Shown here one piece after another: positions 21,660 to 22,010 of a stretch of 22,010 nt of DNA (position 1 is the stretch's first letter; every line of letters starts with the position of its first letter). Position numbers and translations under genes: made by a program. This DNA comes from a virus: positions 1-22,010 of IMG/VR virus record IMGVR_UViG_3300031787_000936, one strand, 5' to 3'. The notes below the pieces were generated by a model that was not told where the DNA came from, did no database searches, and saw only the letters and a list, made by a program, of their open reading frames with translations.

Positions 21660-22008
21660 CGAGCACCTCGCGGATGGCGGCGCGGATCAGGTTCCGGGTG
21701 TCTCCGACGGTTGATTGTTCAAAGGCCTGCGGGGCCAGCCGGTCAGGCAGGGCCAGCAGACGGGTGCGCAAGAGCGCCAACACCGCGATCCAAGCCGCCT
21801 CGATCTGGTCGGCCGCGATCAGGGAACGGCGCCTTTCCTCGGCCTCCATCTCGGCGAGGTCGGCCCGCGCCCGGATGAAGCGCGCGCGTTCCGCTGCATA
21901 GTCTGGCGCACCCGCCTGGGCCTTCAGCGCCTGATCGCGCAGGTAGCGGACATAGCCGCGCACGGAGCCGACCAGGTCATATTGGCCGCGTTCGGCCTTC
22001 GGGATCAC
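21499..22008 (-). CDS. terS: Terminase small subunit (Nu1-like), N terminus outside the window
   Basis: About 169 residues are visible. VIPKAERGQYDLVGSVRGYVRYLRDQ corresponds to the end of the N-terminal winged helix-turn-helix of Nu1-type small terminases. Next comes a helical oligomerisation region (ERARFIRARADLAEMEAEER, ADQIEAAWIAVLALLRTRLL, LIRAAIREVLDDLAQ) and an acidic, Gly-rich tail. The small subunit recognises the packaging site and recruits the large subunit. The frame enters from beyond the right edge, and the GTG at 22008 is an internal valine codon, not a start. It overlaps the large subunit by up to 161 bases. A packaging site would be expected upstream, outside the window. Confidence 0.85.
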   Translation of the reverse strand: MIPKAERGQYDLVGSVRGYVRYLRDQALKAQAGAPDYAAERARFIRARADLAEMEAEERRRSLIAADQIEAAWIAVLALLRTRLLALPDRLAPQAFEQSTVGDTRNLIRAAIREVLDDLAQPDIELEADIDLAGVSDTEADGGQGTGGAEAAPGSDDQRLGRPKPAAEL

Positions 22009-22010
22009 GC

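Noticed and set aside
1-22010. Gene transfer agent instead of a phage
   Set aside because: GpA-type terminase, gpB-type portal, gpD and gpE are lambda-like, unlike the HK97-type head genes of known rhodobacterial gene transfer agents.

Overview
The window is the left-transcribed structural (late) gene block of a lambda-type siphophage, most likely a prophage in a high-GC alphaproteobacterium. The Rhodobacteraceae are the best fit, judged from strong GC-rich codon use and from recognisable protein families such as the DUF6441 and DUF6950 types. No ribosomal RNA, tRNA, integrase, repressor, lysis gene or bacterial housekeeping gene is visible, and both ends of the window lie inside or at the edge of phage genes, so the element continues beyond it.

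Read from right to left on the minus strand, the order is close to canonical lambda. It runs: terminase small subunit (cut by the window end), GpA-type large terminase, gpW-like joining protein, lambda-type portal, ClpP-like protease with scaffold tail, gpD-like decoration protein, gpE-like major capsid, head-tail joining protein, DUF6441 tail protein, gpU-like tail terminator, tail tube, tail assembly chaperone (gpG plus a -1 frameshift extension), tape measure, two tail-tip proteins, a DUF6950 NlpC-like protein, a J-like tip/receptor protein, a tail assembly chaperone of the Phage_tail_APC type, a small structural protein, and a tail fibre ending in an S74 self-cleaving chaperone. Genes are packed with many 1 to 4 base overlaps, mostly TGATG or ATGA, which implies one translationally coupled operon.

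This block is interrupted at three gene boundaries by plus-strand toxin-antitoxin islands facing against the operon. They are brnT-brnA followed by an orphan Phd-like antitoxin (6.36-7.15 kb), higB-higA and vapB-vapC side by side (10.32-11.64 kb), and a broken RelE/HigB-type toxin with its intact HTH antitoxin (19.13-19.68 kb). The brnT promoter is clear, and palindromic operator candidates precede brnT, higB and the broken toxin.

The two most notable signals are these. (1) The tail chaperone gene has a textbook -1 frameshift site: an in-frame A_AAA_AAC heptamer, then 6 bases, then a 6-bp all-GC stem. It fuses gpG to the next frame through a CxxCxxxCxxC segment that exists only in the frameshift product. 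(2) The vapBC module is bracketed by a 53-bp imperfect direct repeat. This repeat is the convergent junction of the higA and tail-chaperone 3' ends, so the insertion left both reading frames intact.
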